A program made the position numbers and the translations under genes. A stretch of 9,242 nt of DNA from Ignavibacteria bacterium (lineage in GTDB: Bacteria > Bacteroidota > Ignavibacteria > Tepidaquicellales > OLB5), in assembly GCA_026417195.1 (NCBI GenBank), contig JAOADS010000082.1, positions 1 to 9,242 of the forward strand. The letters are read 5' to 3'. The notes below the pieces were generated by a model that was given only the letters and a program-made list of their open reading frames with translations, did not search any database and was not told the DNA's origin. This document shows positions 1-6,041 of this stretch, in pieces; positions within the stretch are counted from its first letter, which is position 1, and each line of letters begins with the position of its first letter.

Positions 1-888
1 GAATATGTCAATACATATCTCCGTATGACTGAACCAAAACTCTGCGCCCGCCAGATGTTTGATGAATGGAAAGATAAACTTGGCTTGTCAGAGGAAGAAA
101 ATAACCGGGCTGTGGAAGAAGCATTTAATGCTCTTGAAAGATATAACACCATGCTGAAGACTAAATCACGCGAAGCACTGGAATTACTTGAAAGAGAAGA
201 CAGACTCGGTATTGTTGTGCTTGCAAGACCGTATCACAACGATCCGGGAGTTAATCACGAAATACTTGAGGAATTCCAGAAACTTGGTTATCCCGTTTTC
301 TTCCAGGATTCACTGCCAACTGATGATGACATTCTGGAAAGGCTGTTCGGAGATGAGGTGAGAGCAGGAATTATAAAAGGACCAATGGACATTAGCGACG
401 TCTGGAAAAACTCATACAGTGAAAATACATCAAGAAAGGTATGGGCAGCAAAATATACTGCACGCCATCCTAACCTTGTAGCACTTGAACTATCTTCTTT
501 CAAGTGCGGTCATGATGCACCCATTTACACCGTTGTGGAGGAAATTATTACCAACAGCGGAACTCCGTATTTCTCATTCAAAGACATAGATGAGAATAAA
601 CCAACAGGTTCAATCAAAATACGTATTGAGACTATTAATTACTTCCTGAAAAGATACAGGGAAGATATGATTGCAAAGAAAAAGAAAGTTATGACAATAG
701 AGGAACGCCTAAGGGAATATGAGAAGAAGTTAAGAGAACAGTTTGCACTCCAGAAGAAACTTGATTTGATTCACAAGGCTCAGGGCACGGCTCAGTATCA
801 TCACGGAAGTCTGAGCGGAAATCTGGTCAGTATTGATTTAAGTAAAGCTACCGGTAAGAAACAGGAGAAAGAAATAATTACCAGTTAA
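1..888 (+). CDS. Acyl-CoA dehydratase activase-like large protein, C-terminal part (5' end outside window)
   Basis: The reading frame is open from base 1 and ends at TAA 886-888, giving 295 visible residues. The first in-frame ATG (base 25) is not taken as the start, because eight codons before it are open and the family is much longer. Recognisable family motifs, counted from the first visible codon, are ARPYHNDPGVNHE (about 75-87), SSFKCGHDAPIY (about 165-176) and DENKPTGSIKIR (about 197-208). These resemble the DUF2229/C-terminal region of very large proteins (often over 1,000 residues) that also carry BcrAD/BadF-type ATPase domains. Related activators use ATP to drive electron transfer to 2-hydroxyacyl-CoA dehydratases or benzoyl-CoA reductases. 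The role of the large version is not well settled, and the ATPase part lies outside the window. After the conserved region there is a Lys/Glu-rich, probably helical stretch (about 218-258) and a polar tail. It converges on the minus-strand glycosyltransferase gene. Confidence 0.82.
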   Translation, partial: EYVNTYLRMTEPKLCARQMFDEWKDKLGLSEEENNRAVEEAFNALERYNTMLKTKSREALELLEREDRLGIVVLARPYHNDPGVNHEILEEFQKLGYPVFFQDSLPTDDDILERLFGDEVRAGIIKGPMDISDVWKNSYSENTSRKVWAAKYTARHPNLVALELSSFKCGHDAPIYTVVEEIITNSGTPYFSFKDIDENKPTGSIKIRIETINYFLKRYREDMIAKKKKVMTIEERLREYEKKLREQFALQKKLDLIHKAQGTAQYHHGSLSGNLVSIDLSKATGKKQEKEIITS

Positions 889-904
889 TCAGACATTATT
901 GGAT

Positions 905-2389
905 TTAAGGGGAGACGGAAGTTTTCACCTTTCTTTTTAATAGAAACAGTTCAGCCTTAGAGGGTGCAAGATTATATGTTTTATTTAACTGAAATACATA
1001 TTTTTCAGATATTTTTCTTTTGTATTCCATATAACTCGTAGTATCTGAAACACTGTAGTCTAATATAAACCAAGCTCTGTCTGGATTCTGTATATTTAAA
1101 GAATCCATCAACTCCTTAAATCCGTATTTTATATTTACTGTTTTTATTCCGCTACCGTTATGAGAGAAGTAATAATCTGCAATCCAGGCGTAGTAATGAG
1201 GCTCAGTATATATCCTGTCTCCTGACTGATATTCTCTCTGTATGTCATTAACCAGTGCTCTGTAGTCATTGTTTTTAAAATCAAAACTAAAATAAATTTT
1301 CATACCGAAAATATTTATTACAAGAAGCAAAGCTGGAAAAACATATCTGAAATTAATTTTCATTACTGAATAACCAAAAACAAAGATAATCAGGAAGTAA
1401 GGCACGAGTATGCTAAGATAACGATAAAATTCTATTTTCTGTTGAATGTAGATAAGTCCGGAAAGTATCATAACTACCACTGTGATTAAAAATATAAAAC
1501 TTAATAATGCTTTATTCATAGGTTTTCTAAAACCAAACATGAGGGATATCATAAAAAGAATTAAAATCAAAGCTGAAATATACTGTATAACCTCAGGATC
1601 CCAGTAATGGTAATATAATCCCAGATTCAAATCTTTCATATAATTAACATATTCAGTAATAAGTGAGCTAACATCCTGAGAACTGCGCCACTCTTGCCCT
1701 GTCACAAGTTGTCTAACCAATGCCGGAATCCAGGGAAGATAAAGAATAAAAATAACAGTATAAATCAGCAACCACATTCTTTTATTCTTCAAAAACAACA
1801 TTCTGTAATTAATAGCAAGATACAAAATTTCGCCGGTAAGAATAAGAAATGAAAAATAATGTGTATAAAGAGCGGCTGTTCTGAAAAATATATATATTAT
1901 CGGAATGGTTTTATTTACAAACGGAAATTTTCCGGAATTTGAAATCAACTGATAAAAGAAATACACTGATCCGAGGTTAAGGAATAAATTTAAAGAAGCC
2001 ATTCTCACTTCCTGTGAATAAAAAATATTGAGTGGTGAAAATGCATAAAGTAAAATCACAAAAACTGTCCATATCCTGCCCATTATTTTTACAGAGAGGA
2101 GATATATGAAAATAACTGATAAAGAAGAAAATAGGGTTGATAAAATCCTCATAGAAAGTACTGAATCTCCTGCAATATAGATCCATAACTTCAGTGAAAG
2201 GTAATATAGCGGAGGGTGAATATCAAGTGAAGTGCGGTTTATAAGAGAGCTAAGGTTGTCAGTTGCAATATTCCATGAAAATATTTCATCAAACCAGAGA
2301 TTCTTCTGTTCAATATTTATAAGTCGGATCAGAAATACCAGAAAAAAAGAAAAAACTATTATAATTTTGTCAATCCTGTTGTCATTCAC
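905..2389 (-). CDS. Membrane glycosyltransferase, GT39/PMT_2-like
   Basis: A polytopic membrane protein of 494 residues with roughly ten to twelve hydrophobic segments between about residues 8 and 368, then a soluble, probably periplasmic C-terminal domain (about 370-494). Family motifs are visible: an acidic pair D34-E35 in the first external loop (WFDEIFSW), HPPLYYLSL at 58-66, and FSPLNIFYSQEVRM at 117-130. GT39/ArnT-type enzymes move a sugar from a polyprenyl-phosphate carrier to protein, lipid A or other envelope acceptors, and the loop acidic residue is the usual catalytic or metal-site residue. The acceptor cannot be read from the sequence. The start is GTG at 2387-2389, overlapping the end of yjbQ by 8 bases; no in-frame ATG precedes the first membrane segment. 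The gene is AT-rich (bases 1801-1860 have 15 G+C of 60), partly because of its hydrophobic codons. It is the last gene of the coaX-yjbQ-GT block. Confidence 0.85.
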   Translation of the reverse strand: MNDNRIDKIIIVFSFFLVFLIRLINIEQKNLWFDEIFSWNIATDNLSSLINRTSLDIHPPLYYLSLKLWIYIAGDSVLSMRILSTLFSSLSVIFIYLLSVKIMGRIWTVFVILLYAFSPLNIFYSQEVRMASLNLFLNLGSVYFFYQLISNSGKFPFVNKTIPIIYIFFRTAALYTHYFSFLILTGEILYLAINYRMLFLKNKRMWLLIYTVIFILYLPWIPALVRQLVTGQEWRSSQDVSSLITEYVNYMKDLNLGLYYHYWDPEVIQYISALILILFMISLMFGFRKPMNKALLSFIFLITVVVMILSGLIYIQQKIEFYRYLSILVPYFLIIFVFGYSVMKINFRYVFPALLLVINIFGMKIYFSFDFKNNDYRALVNDIQREYQSGDRIYTEPHYYAWIADYYFSHNGSGIKTVNIKYGFKELMDSLNIQNPDRAWFILDYSVSDTTSYMEYKRKISEKYVFQLNKTYNLAPSKAELFLLKRKVKTSVSP

Positions 2390-2801
2390 CTGTTAACTGT
2401 ATAATAACTTTTCTCTTTCTGGGTCTTTCATCAAAATCTATCAGGACAATTTGTTGCCATGTACCAAGCAGCAACTCACCGTTTTCAAAAGGTACATTGA
2501 GTGAAGTTCCGAAAACAGATGATCTCAGATGAGCATGGGCATTGTTGTCACCCCATGTCTTATTGTGATGATAATGTCTTCCCTCAGGTATAAGTTTTGC
2601 AAGTAACTCAGGCAGATCTCTTTTGAGTCCGGGCTCGTATTCTATGGTTGTTACAGAAGCTGTACAACCCGGAACAAAGATCAATACTGAACCGTTTTTA
2701 ATGTAAGACTTATCAAGTTCAGAAATAACTAATCCTGTAAGATCAATCACATCTGTATTTCCACACGTATCGATGATATGTTTAACAGTAATGATCTTCA
2801 C
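2382..2801 (-). CDS. yjbQ: YjbQ/UPF0047 family protein (secondary thiamine-phosphate synthase-like)
   Basis: A 139-residue protein of normal length for the small single-domain YjbQ (UPF0047) family. The family signature is plain: S100-x2-V-x-F-x2-G108-x4-G113-T-W-Q-Q-I. The conserved polar cluster HYHHNKTWGDNNAHAHLRSS runs from 76 to 95, with His78, His79, Asp85, His89 and His91 the likely metal or active-site residues. Some family members have weak thiamine-phosphate synthase activity when overexpressed, but the physiological role is unresolved, so the enzyme name should be treated as provisional. The start is GTG at 2799-2801, inside a GTGA overlap with the coaX stop, which suggests translational coupling; no Shine-Dalgarno sequence is visible. 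It overlaps the downstream glycosyltransferase by 8 bases. Family identity is secure; function is not. Confidence 0.9.
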   Translation of the reverse strand: MKIITVKHIIDTCGNTDVIDLTGLVISELDKSYIKNGSVLIFVPGCTASVTTIEYEPGLKRDLPELLAKLIPEGRHYHHNKTWGDNNAHAHLRSSVFGTSLNVPFENGELLLGTWQQIVLIDFDERPRKRKVIIQLTGE

Positions 2802-3532
2802 TGGTTATATGAAATTATGTAGTTGATTCCCTTAAGCACGGAATATTTTTCATAATGATGTTTGAAATCCAGCTTATTTATAAATAAGTCAGAGTAACCA
2901 CCTGTAACAATAACTCTGAACTTTCTGCGGTAATTCTTTTGGCTGGACTTCACAAACTGACTGGCAGTAAATAAAACGGAGTTTAATATACCACTCTTTA
3001 TAGCTGAAACAGTATCATAGCCTACCAGTAAGTTTCCTTGTGAATCTTTAGTATTAACAATTGGGAGTTGACCGGTAAAAAGATGAAGGGCTTTGGCAGA
3101 GATATCCGGACCGGGCGAAATCATTCCACCTATGTAATCTCCGTTTCTCAGTATTACATCATATGTAACAGCAGTACCGAAACTTATAATTATAACATTT
3201 TCTTTCCTTTTGTAATACTCGTAACCGAAAACGGAATTGCATATTCTGTCTGAACCTAAGGTATAACTTTTTCTTACTTTAAGCTTTATAGGTAAGTTTA
3301 TTTTATTATTGATAATTAACGGCTTTAGATTAAACTTTTTAAGACATAAATCAACATATAAATCTGTTTGCTCTGGAACCACTGATGAGATACCTGCATT
3401 CCGAGGTATTACGGGAAATGTAAAACTTATATCATTAGAAAATGTCCTGTATGTATTAACCTTGTATAATCTACCCTTGTTAAAGAGCCCGATTTTAGTA
3501 AAGCTGTTACCTATGTCAATCGCAAGATTCAT
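2798..3532 (-). CDS. coaX: Type III pantothenate kinase
   Basis: CoaX phosphorylates pantothenate to 4'-phosphopantothenate with ATP, the first step of CoA synthesis in the cytoplasm. The protein has 244 residues, close to the usual length of about 250. Motifs of the ASKHA-fold family are all present: the N-terminal phosphate loop AIDIGNSFTKIGLF (4-17, with Asp6), the GSDR motif at 93-96 (a variant of the common GADR, Asp95 the likely catalytic base), FGTAVTYD at 118-125, GGMISPGPDISAKAL at 135-149, and VTGGYSDL at 209-216. The ATG at 3530-3532 gives the canonical N-terminus starting four residues before AIDIGN, so the start is well supported. The terminator T-tract of the upstream BFN gene ends six bases before this ATG and there is no Shine-Dalgarno sequence. 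Type III kinases do not usually show feedback inhibition by CoA. It overlaps yjbQ by four bases. Confidence 0.93.
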   Translation of the reverse strand: MNLAIDIGNSFTKIGLFNKGRLYKVNTYRTFSNDISFTFPVIPRNAGISSVVPEQTDLYVDLCLKKFNLKPLIINNKINLPIKLKVRKSYTLGSDRICNSVFGYEYYKRKENVIIISFGTAVTYDVILRNGDYIGGMISPGPDISAKALHLFTGQLPIVNTKDSQGNLLVGYDTVSAIKSGILNSVLFTASQFVKSSQKNYRRKFRVIVTGGYSDLFINKLDFKHHYEKYSVLKGINYIISYNQ

Positions 3533-3538
3533 ATAGTT

Positions 3539-3564
3539 AAAAAAAATCCCGCTGAGTTGCGGGA
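3539..3564 (-). terminator. Intrinsic terminator after the BFN-UVR gene
   Basis: Read on the minus strand, a 6-bp GC-rich stem (TCCCGC at 3559-3564 pairing with GCGGGA at 3547-3552) closes a 6-base loop (AACTCA) and is followed directly by eight T residues (A tract 3539-3546 on the plus strand). It lies 23 bases after the BFN stop codon, the expected place to end the etfB-etfA-BFN transcript. It is unusual in also being directly next to the coaX start codon, six bases beyond the T-tract. Confidence 0.8.
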
Positions 3565-3574
3565 GTAAAATTTA

Positions 3575-3604
3575 ATATTAATAATGTCTATCTGCTCAGT
3601 TCAA
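3575..3604 (-). promoter_or_regulatory. Possible promoter for coaX-yjbQ-GT, upstream of the terminator hairpin
   Basis: On the minus strand TTGAAC (3599-3604), inside the last codons of the BFN gene, is separated by 18 bases from TAATAT (3575-3580). Both are partial matches to sigma-70-type -35 and -10 boxes. A transcript starting here would carry the terminator hairpin in its leader. The region is AT-rich, so a chance match is quite possible; primary sigma factors of Bacteroidota also prefer a different consensus. Confidence 0.2.
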
Positions 3605-4199
3605 GTTTTCTTATTTCATCCCTTATGTGAGCTGCTCTTTCATAGTCCTCTTTTTCTATAGCACTTTTTAATTCAGACTGTAACTTATTAAGTTTTTTAG
3701 TGAACGGATCAGTTTCTTCTATTGTTCTGGAAACTTCAATATCCTTCAGAGAATCTTCATCATCTGAATCTTCATCATCTTCTTTTTCGGGAAAGAATGC
3801 AACTTCGTTCATCACTTCTTCACTAACGTAAATAGGAACAGAAAATTTAAGTGCAAGAGCTATGGCATCAGAGGGTCTTGAATCAATTTCATCAATACTT
3901 CCTACGTCCATTTTTATTTTAGCAAAAAATGTACCGTCTCTTAATTCATTAATATAAACATAGGCAACAGAGAAACCCATTTGCTCAATAACATTTTTCA
4001 GTAAATCATGTGTCAAGGGTCTCGGAGGTTTAATACCTTCAAGTTCCAGGGCAATGTGCTGAGCTTCAAAACTACCTATAATAATAGGCAAACGTCTTTC
4101 TCCACCTATCTCCTTCAGTATAAGAGCATAACCGCCACCACTAGGTGAGGGAGTGGGTGAAAGACCTAATATATCAACCTGAACTTTATCGTTATCCAT
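3588..4199 (-). CDS. Bifunctional nuclease (BFN/DUF151) domain protein with C-terminal UVR domain
   Basis: A 203-residue protein with two parts. Residues about 5-137 are a BFN (DUF151) domain, recognised from LPIIIGSFEAQHIALELEG (37-55), RPLTHDLL (60-67) and the signature DSRPSDAIALAL (106-117). Plant relatives have been reported to cut both RNA and DNA; bacterial members are mostly uncharacterised. An acidic linker follows (about 138-153). Residues about 168-202 match a UVR motif (KLNKLQSELKSAIEKEDYER... then AAHIRDEIRKLE), the short helical hairpin that mediates protein contacts in UvrB and UvrC. A role in nucleic-acid metabolism or repair is inference. The ATG at 4197-4199 follows etfA after 24 AT-rich bases with no Shine-Dalgarno sequence, so it is probably the last gene of the etfB-etfA transcript. 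The linker DNA holds an exact tandem repeat (see 3751-3780). Confidence 0.88.
   Translation of the reverse strand: MDNDKVQVDILGLSPTPSPSGGGYALILKEIGGERRLPIIIGSFEAQHIALELEGIKPPRPLTHDLLKNVIEQMGFSVAYVYINELRDGTFFAKIKMDVGSIDEIDSRPSDAIALALKFSVPIYVSEEVMNEVAFFPEKEDDEDSDDEDSLKDIEVSRTIEETDPFTKKLNKLQSELKSAIEKEDYERAAHIRDEIRKLELSR
3751..3780. repeat. Exact 15-bp tandem duplication in the BFN-UVR linker
   Basis: The 15-mer GAATCTTCATCATCT occurs twice in a row with no mismatch (3751-3765 and 3766-3780). On the minus strand it encodes the peptide DDEDS twice (residues 141-150 of the BFN-UVR protein). The unit is a multiple of three, so gain or loss of copies would lengthen or shorten the acidic linker without breaking the frame. 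Confidence 0.9.
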
Positions 4200-4223
4200 T
4201 AATTGAAAATATAATTTTAAATA

Positions 4224-5204
4224 TTAATTTGAAAGTACTTTTTTAAATTCATCAGTTAATACCGGTAGTATCTCCAGAGCATCACCTATTAAGCCGTAAT
4301 CGGCAATCTGAAATATCGGAGCATCTTTATCTTTGTTAATTGCAACTATACATTTAGAAGATGACATACCGGCCAAATGCTGAATAGCACCACTTATGCC
4401 AACTGCAATATACAAATCAGGAGAAACAGTTTTGCCCGTCTGCCCTACCTGATCACCGTGAGGCCTCCACCCTGCATCGACTACTGCTCTCGAGGCTCCT
4501 GCTGCGCCTCCCAGTACTTTGGCTAAATCCTCGATAAGGTAAAAATTCTCTGGTCCCTTTAATCCTCTACCTCCTGATACAACCACACGGGCTTCAGTAA
4601 CATCTAGTTTTTCAGTGCTTACTACTACATCAGTAACTTTCACCCTGAAATCATCATCTGACAGCTCAAGTGTAATTTTTTCTGTCTGAACATCTGAATT
4701 TGAGGCTGTCTCCTCCGGTTTGAAAACGTTGGGTCTAAGTGAAAACATCTTCAATGTTGAGTTTACCTTAACCTCAGCTATTGCTTTACCTGCATAAACA
4801 GGTCTTTTGGCAATGATAGTTCCTTCGGTAACACGGATATCGGTACAATCTGAAACAAGCCCGGCTCCGAGTTTAGCACATACAACAGGCCCGAGATCTT
4901 TGCCCATGGATGTTGCGGAAAACAGTACTATTTCAGCTGAAGCCATGTTTACAACTTGTGCAAATATCTTTCCGTAGACAGTCGATGAATATAGCTTTAA
5001 TCTTGGATCTTCAGCTATGTATACCTTACCTATGCCGTAAGGTGAAAGGTTCTGTGTAAGTGAAGTTACGGAATCTCCGATCAAAAGTGCACTAACGTTG
5101 CTACCGGTCTCACGGGCTATTTTTGAAGCAACGCTTGCAACTTCGTATCCGTTATTTTTTATTTTGTTATCCCTTGTTTCTATGAATGCAAGTATGTTAC
5201 CCAT
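4224..5204 (-). CDS. etfA: Electron transfer flavoprotein subunit alpha
   Basis: A 326-residue protein of normal length for EtfA, which pairs with EtfB and carries FAD. The C-terminal FAD domain (about 203-322) is fully conserved: VVVSGGRGLKGPENF at 207-221, GGAAGASRAVVDAGW at 232-246, QVGQTGKTVSPDLYIAVGIS at 252-271 followed by GAIQH (272-276), then AINKDKDAPIF (288-298). The N-terminal domain (1-195) is more divergent, as usual. The heterodimer accepts electrons from flavin dehydrogenases such as acyl-CoA dehydrogenases and passes them to a quinone reductase or another acceptor. The ATG at 5202-5204 overlaps the etfB TGA by one base (TGATG), a classic coupled arrangement that gives equal subunit synthesis. 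G+C is locally high over the conserved FAD motifs (37 of 60 at 4441-4500). No dehydrogenase or ETF-quinone oxidoreductase gene lies in this window. Confidence 0.95.
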   Translation of the reverse strand: MGNILAFIETRDNKIKNNGYEVASVASKIARETGSNVSALLIGDSVTSLTQNLSPYGIGKVYIAEDPRLKLYSSTVYGKIFAQVVNMASAEIVLFSATSMGKDLGPVVCAKLGAGLVSDCTDIRVTEGTIIAKRPVYAGKAIAEVKVNSTLKMFSLRPNVFKPEETASNSDVQTEKITLELSDDDFRVKVTDVVVSTEKLDVTEARVVVSGGRGLKGPENFYLIEDLAKVLGGAAGASRAVVDAGWRPHGDQVGQTGKTVSPDLYIAVGISGAIQHLAGMSSSKCIVAINKDKDAPIFQIADYGLIGDALEILPVLTDEFKKVLSN

Positions 5205-5956
5205 CAGATAACTTTAGCCTCCTCTCTGAGAAGTCTTACGAGTTCCGGTACTGCAGAAACTCCTTCCCCCACTATTTTACCTTTGGATTTTGGCGGCGGA
5301 AGTGACATTGAAATAATCTCAGTTTTATTTTCACCGAATGAAGCAACTCTCTCTTCAATAGGCTTGGATTTTGCCTGCATTATCCCCTTAAGATTAGGAT
5401 ATCTTGGATTATTCAGACCTCTTTGAGCTGCTATCGCAACGGGAAGAGAAGATTCAACAACTTCCTTTCCTCCTTCTATTTCTCTTTCGGCTATCACTTT
5501 TCCTGTCGAAGGGTCTATTTCAAGTTTAACCACAACATTGATACAGGGAATGCCAAGCATCTCAGCTGTAATGGACGGTACCTGACTGTCATCATAATCT
5601 ATTGACTGCTTCCCAAAGAAAACCACATCCGGACTTATTTCCCTTAATACATCTGAAAGGTTTTTAGCCACAGAAAAAGAATCTAATTCCGCATGTGACT
5701 TAATCAGTATTCCCTTTTCAATTCCCATTGCAAATGCTTTCCTTATTATCTCTTTTGATGAATCCTTGCCAAGGGTTATAACAACTGTTTCAGCTCCGTG
5801 CTTTTCTTTTAATTTCAGGGCTTCTTCAAGTTCAAACTCATCATAAGGATTTATTATATAAGTTACACCGGAAGGATCTATGGTTCTTCCGTCTGAGGAT
5901 ATTTTTATCTTGGTTGTAGTATCTGGAACCTGTGAAATACAGACTGCAATTTTCAT
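5204..5956 (-). CDS. etfB: Electron transfer flavoprotein subunit beta
   Basis: A 250-residue EtfB. Visible family features are the N-terminal MKIAVCISQVPDT (1-13), NPYDEFELEEALKLK (36-50), the nucleotide-site loop FFGKQSIDYDDSQV (113-126), LNNPRYPNL (181-189) and IMQAKSKPIE (192-201). EtfB binds AMP in classical ETFs and a second FAD in electron-bifurcating ones. The loop GKQSIDYDDSQV begins like the classical GKQ-ID form and lacks the DGDTAQVGP pattern I associate with many other EtfBs, which slightly favours a classical ETF; this is inference and not decisive. The ATG at 5954-5956 gives the standard N-terminus. A purine-rich AGGGAAGGA lies 15 bases upstream, rather far for a Shine-Dalgarno sequence. 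It is the first gene of the etfB-etfA-BFN block, after the largest intergenic gap in the window. Confidence 0.95.
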   Translation of the reverse strand: MKIAVCISQVPDTTTKIKISSDGRTIDPSGVTYIINPYDEFELEEALKLKEKHGAETVVITLGKDSSKEIIRKAFAMGIEKGILIKSHAELDSFSVAKNLSDVLREISPDVVFFGKQSIDYDDSQVPSITAEMLGIPCINVVVKLEIDPSTGKVIAEREIEGGKEVVESSLPVAIAAQRGLNNPRYPNLKGIMQAKSKPIEERVASFGENKTEIISMSLPPPKSKGKIVGEGVSAVPELVRLLREEAKVI

Positions 5957-5996
5957 TTATTTTATGATAATTCCTTCCCTGTTAAATTTTTCATTA

Positions 5997-6025
5997 AAAA
6001 TAATTTAATCGTGAAAAAGTTTCAA
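5997..6025 (-). promoter_or_regulatory. Candidate promoter for etfB-etfA-BFN
   Basis: In the 85-base gap between the polymerase stop and the etfB start, the minus strand reads TTGAAA (6020-6025), 17 bases, then TATTTT (5997-6002). These match sigma-70 boxes at 5/6 and 4/6 positions with ideal spacing. The start point would fall around 5985-5992, leaving a short leader. The position fits a promoter for the etf block, but the whole gap is AT-rich, so chance matches are likely. Confidence 0.35.
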
Positions 6026-6041
6026 TTTAAATATTCCGTAA

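Noticed and set aside
288..503. Minus-strand open frame of 71 codons inside the activase gene
   Set aside because: It lies antisense to well-conserved family motifs, has no recognisable protein features and no separate promoter or ribosome site; a shadow frame.
1977..2186. Minus-strand open frame of 69 codons within the glycosyltransferase gene
   Set aside because: It is an alternative frame of the same strand, rich in Phe and Cys from AT-rich membrane-protein codons; it has no independent support.
905..3532. Low G+C of the GT39 and coaX genes as a sign of horizontal transfer
   Set aside because: Local composition varies strongly with conserved motifs and hydrophobic codons, the genes are tightly coupled to each other, and no mobile-element or repeat boundary is present.
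3068..3536. Two plus-strand open frames (3068-3253 and 3309-3536) opposite coaX
   Set aside because: Both are antisense to conserved CoaX motifs and their translations resemble nothing; shadow frames.
5423..5605. Plus-strand open frame of 60 codons opposite etfB
   Set aside because: Antisense to conserved EtfB motifs with a low-complexity, aromatic-rich translation; a shadow frame.
5984..6032. AT-only inverted repeats in the gap before etfB, considered as a terminator for the polymerase transcript
   Set aside because: The stems consist only of A/T pairs and would be weak, and no T-tract follows a GC-rich stem; such repeats are expected by chance in a sequence this AT-rich.
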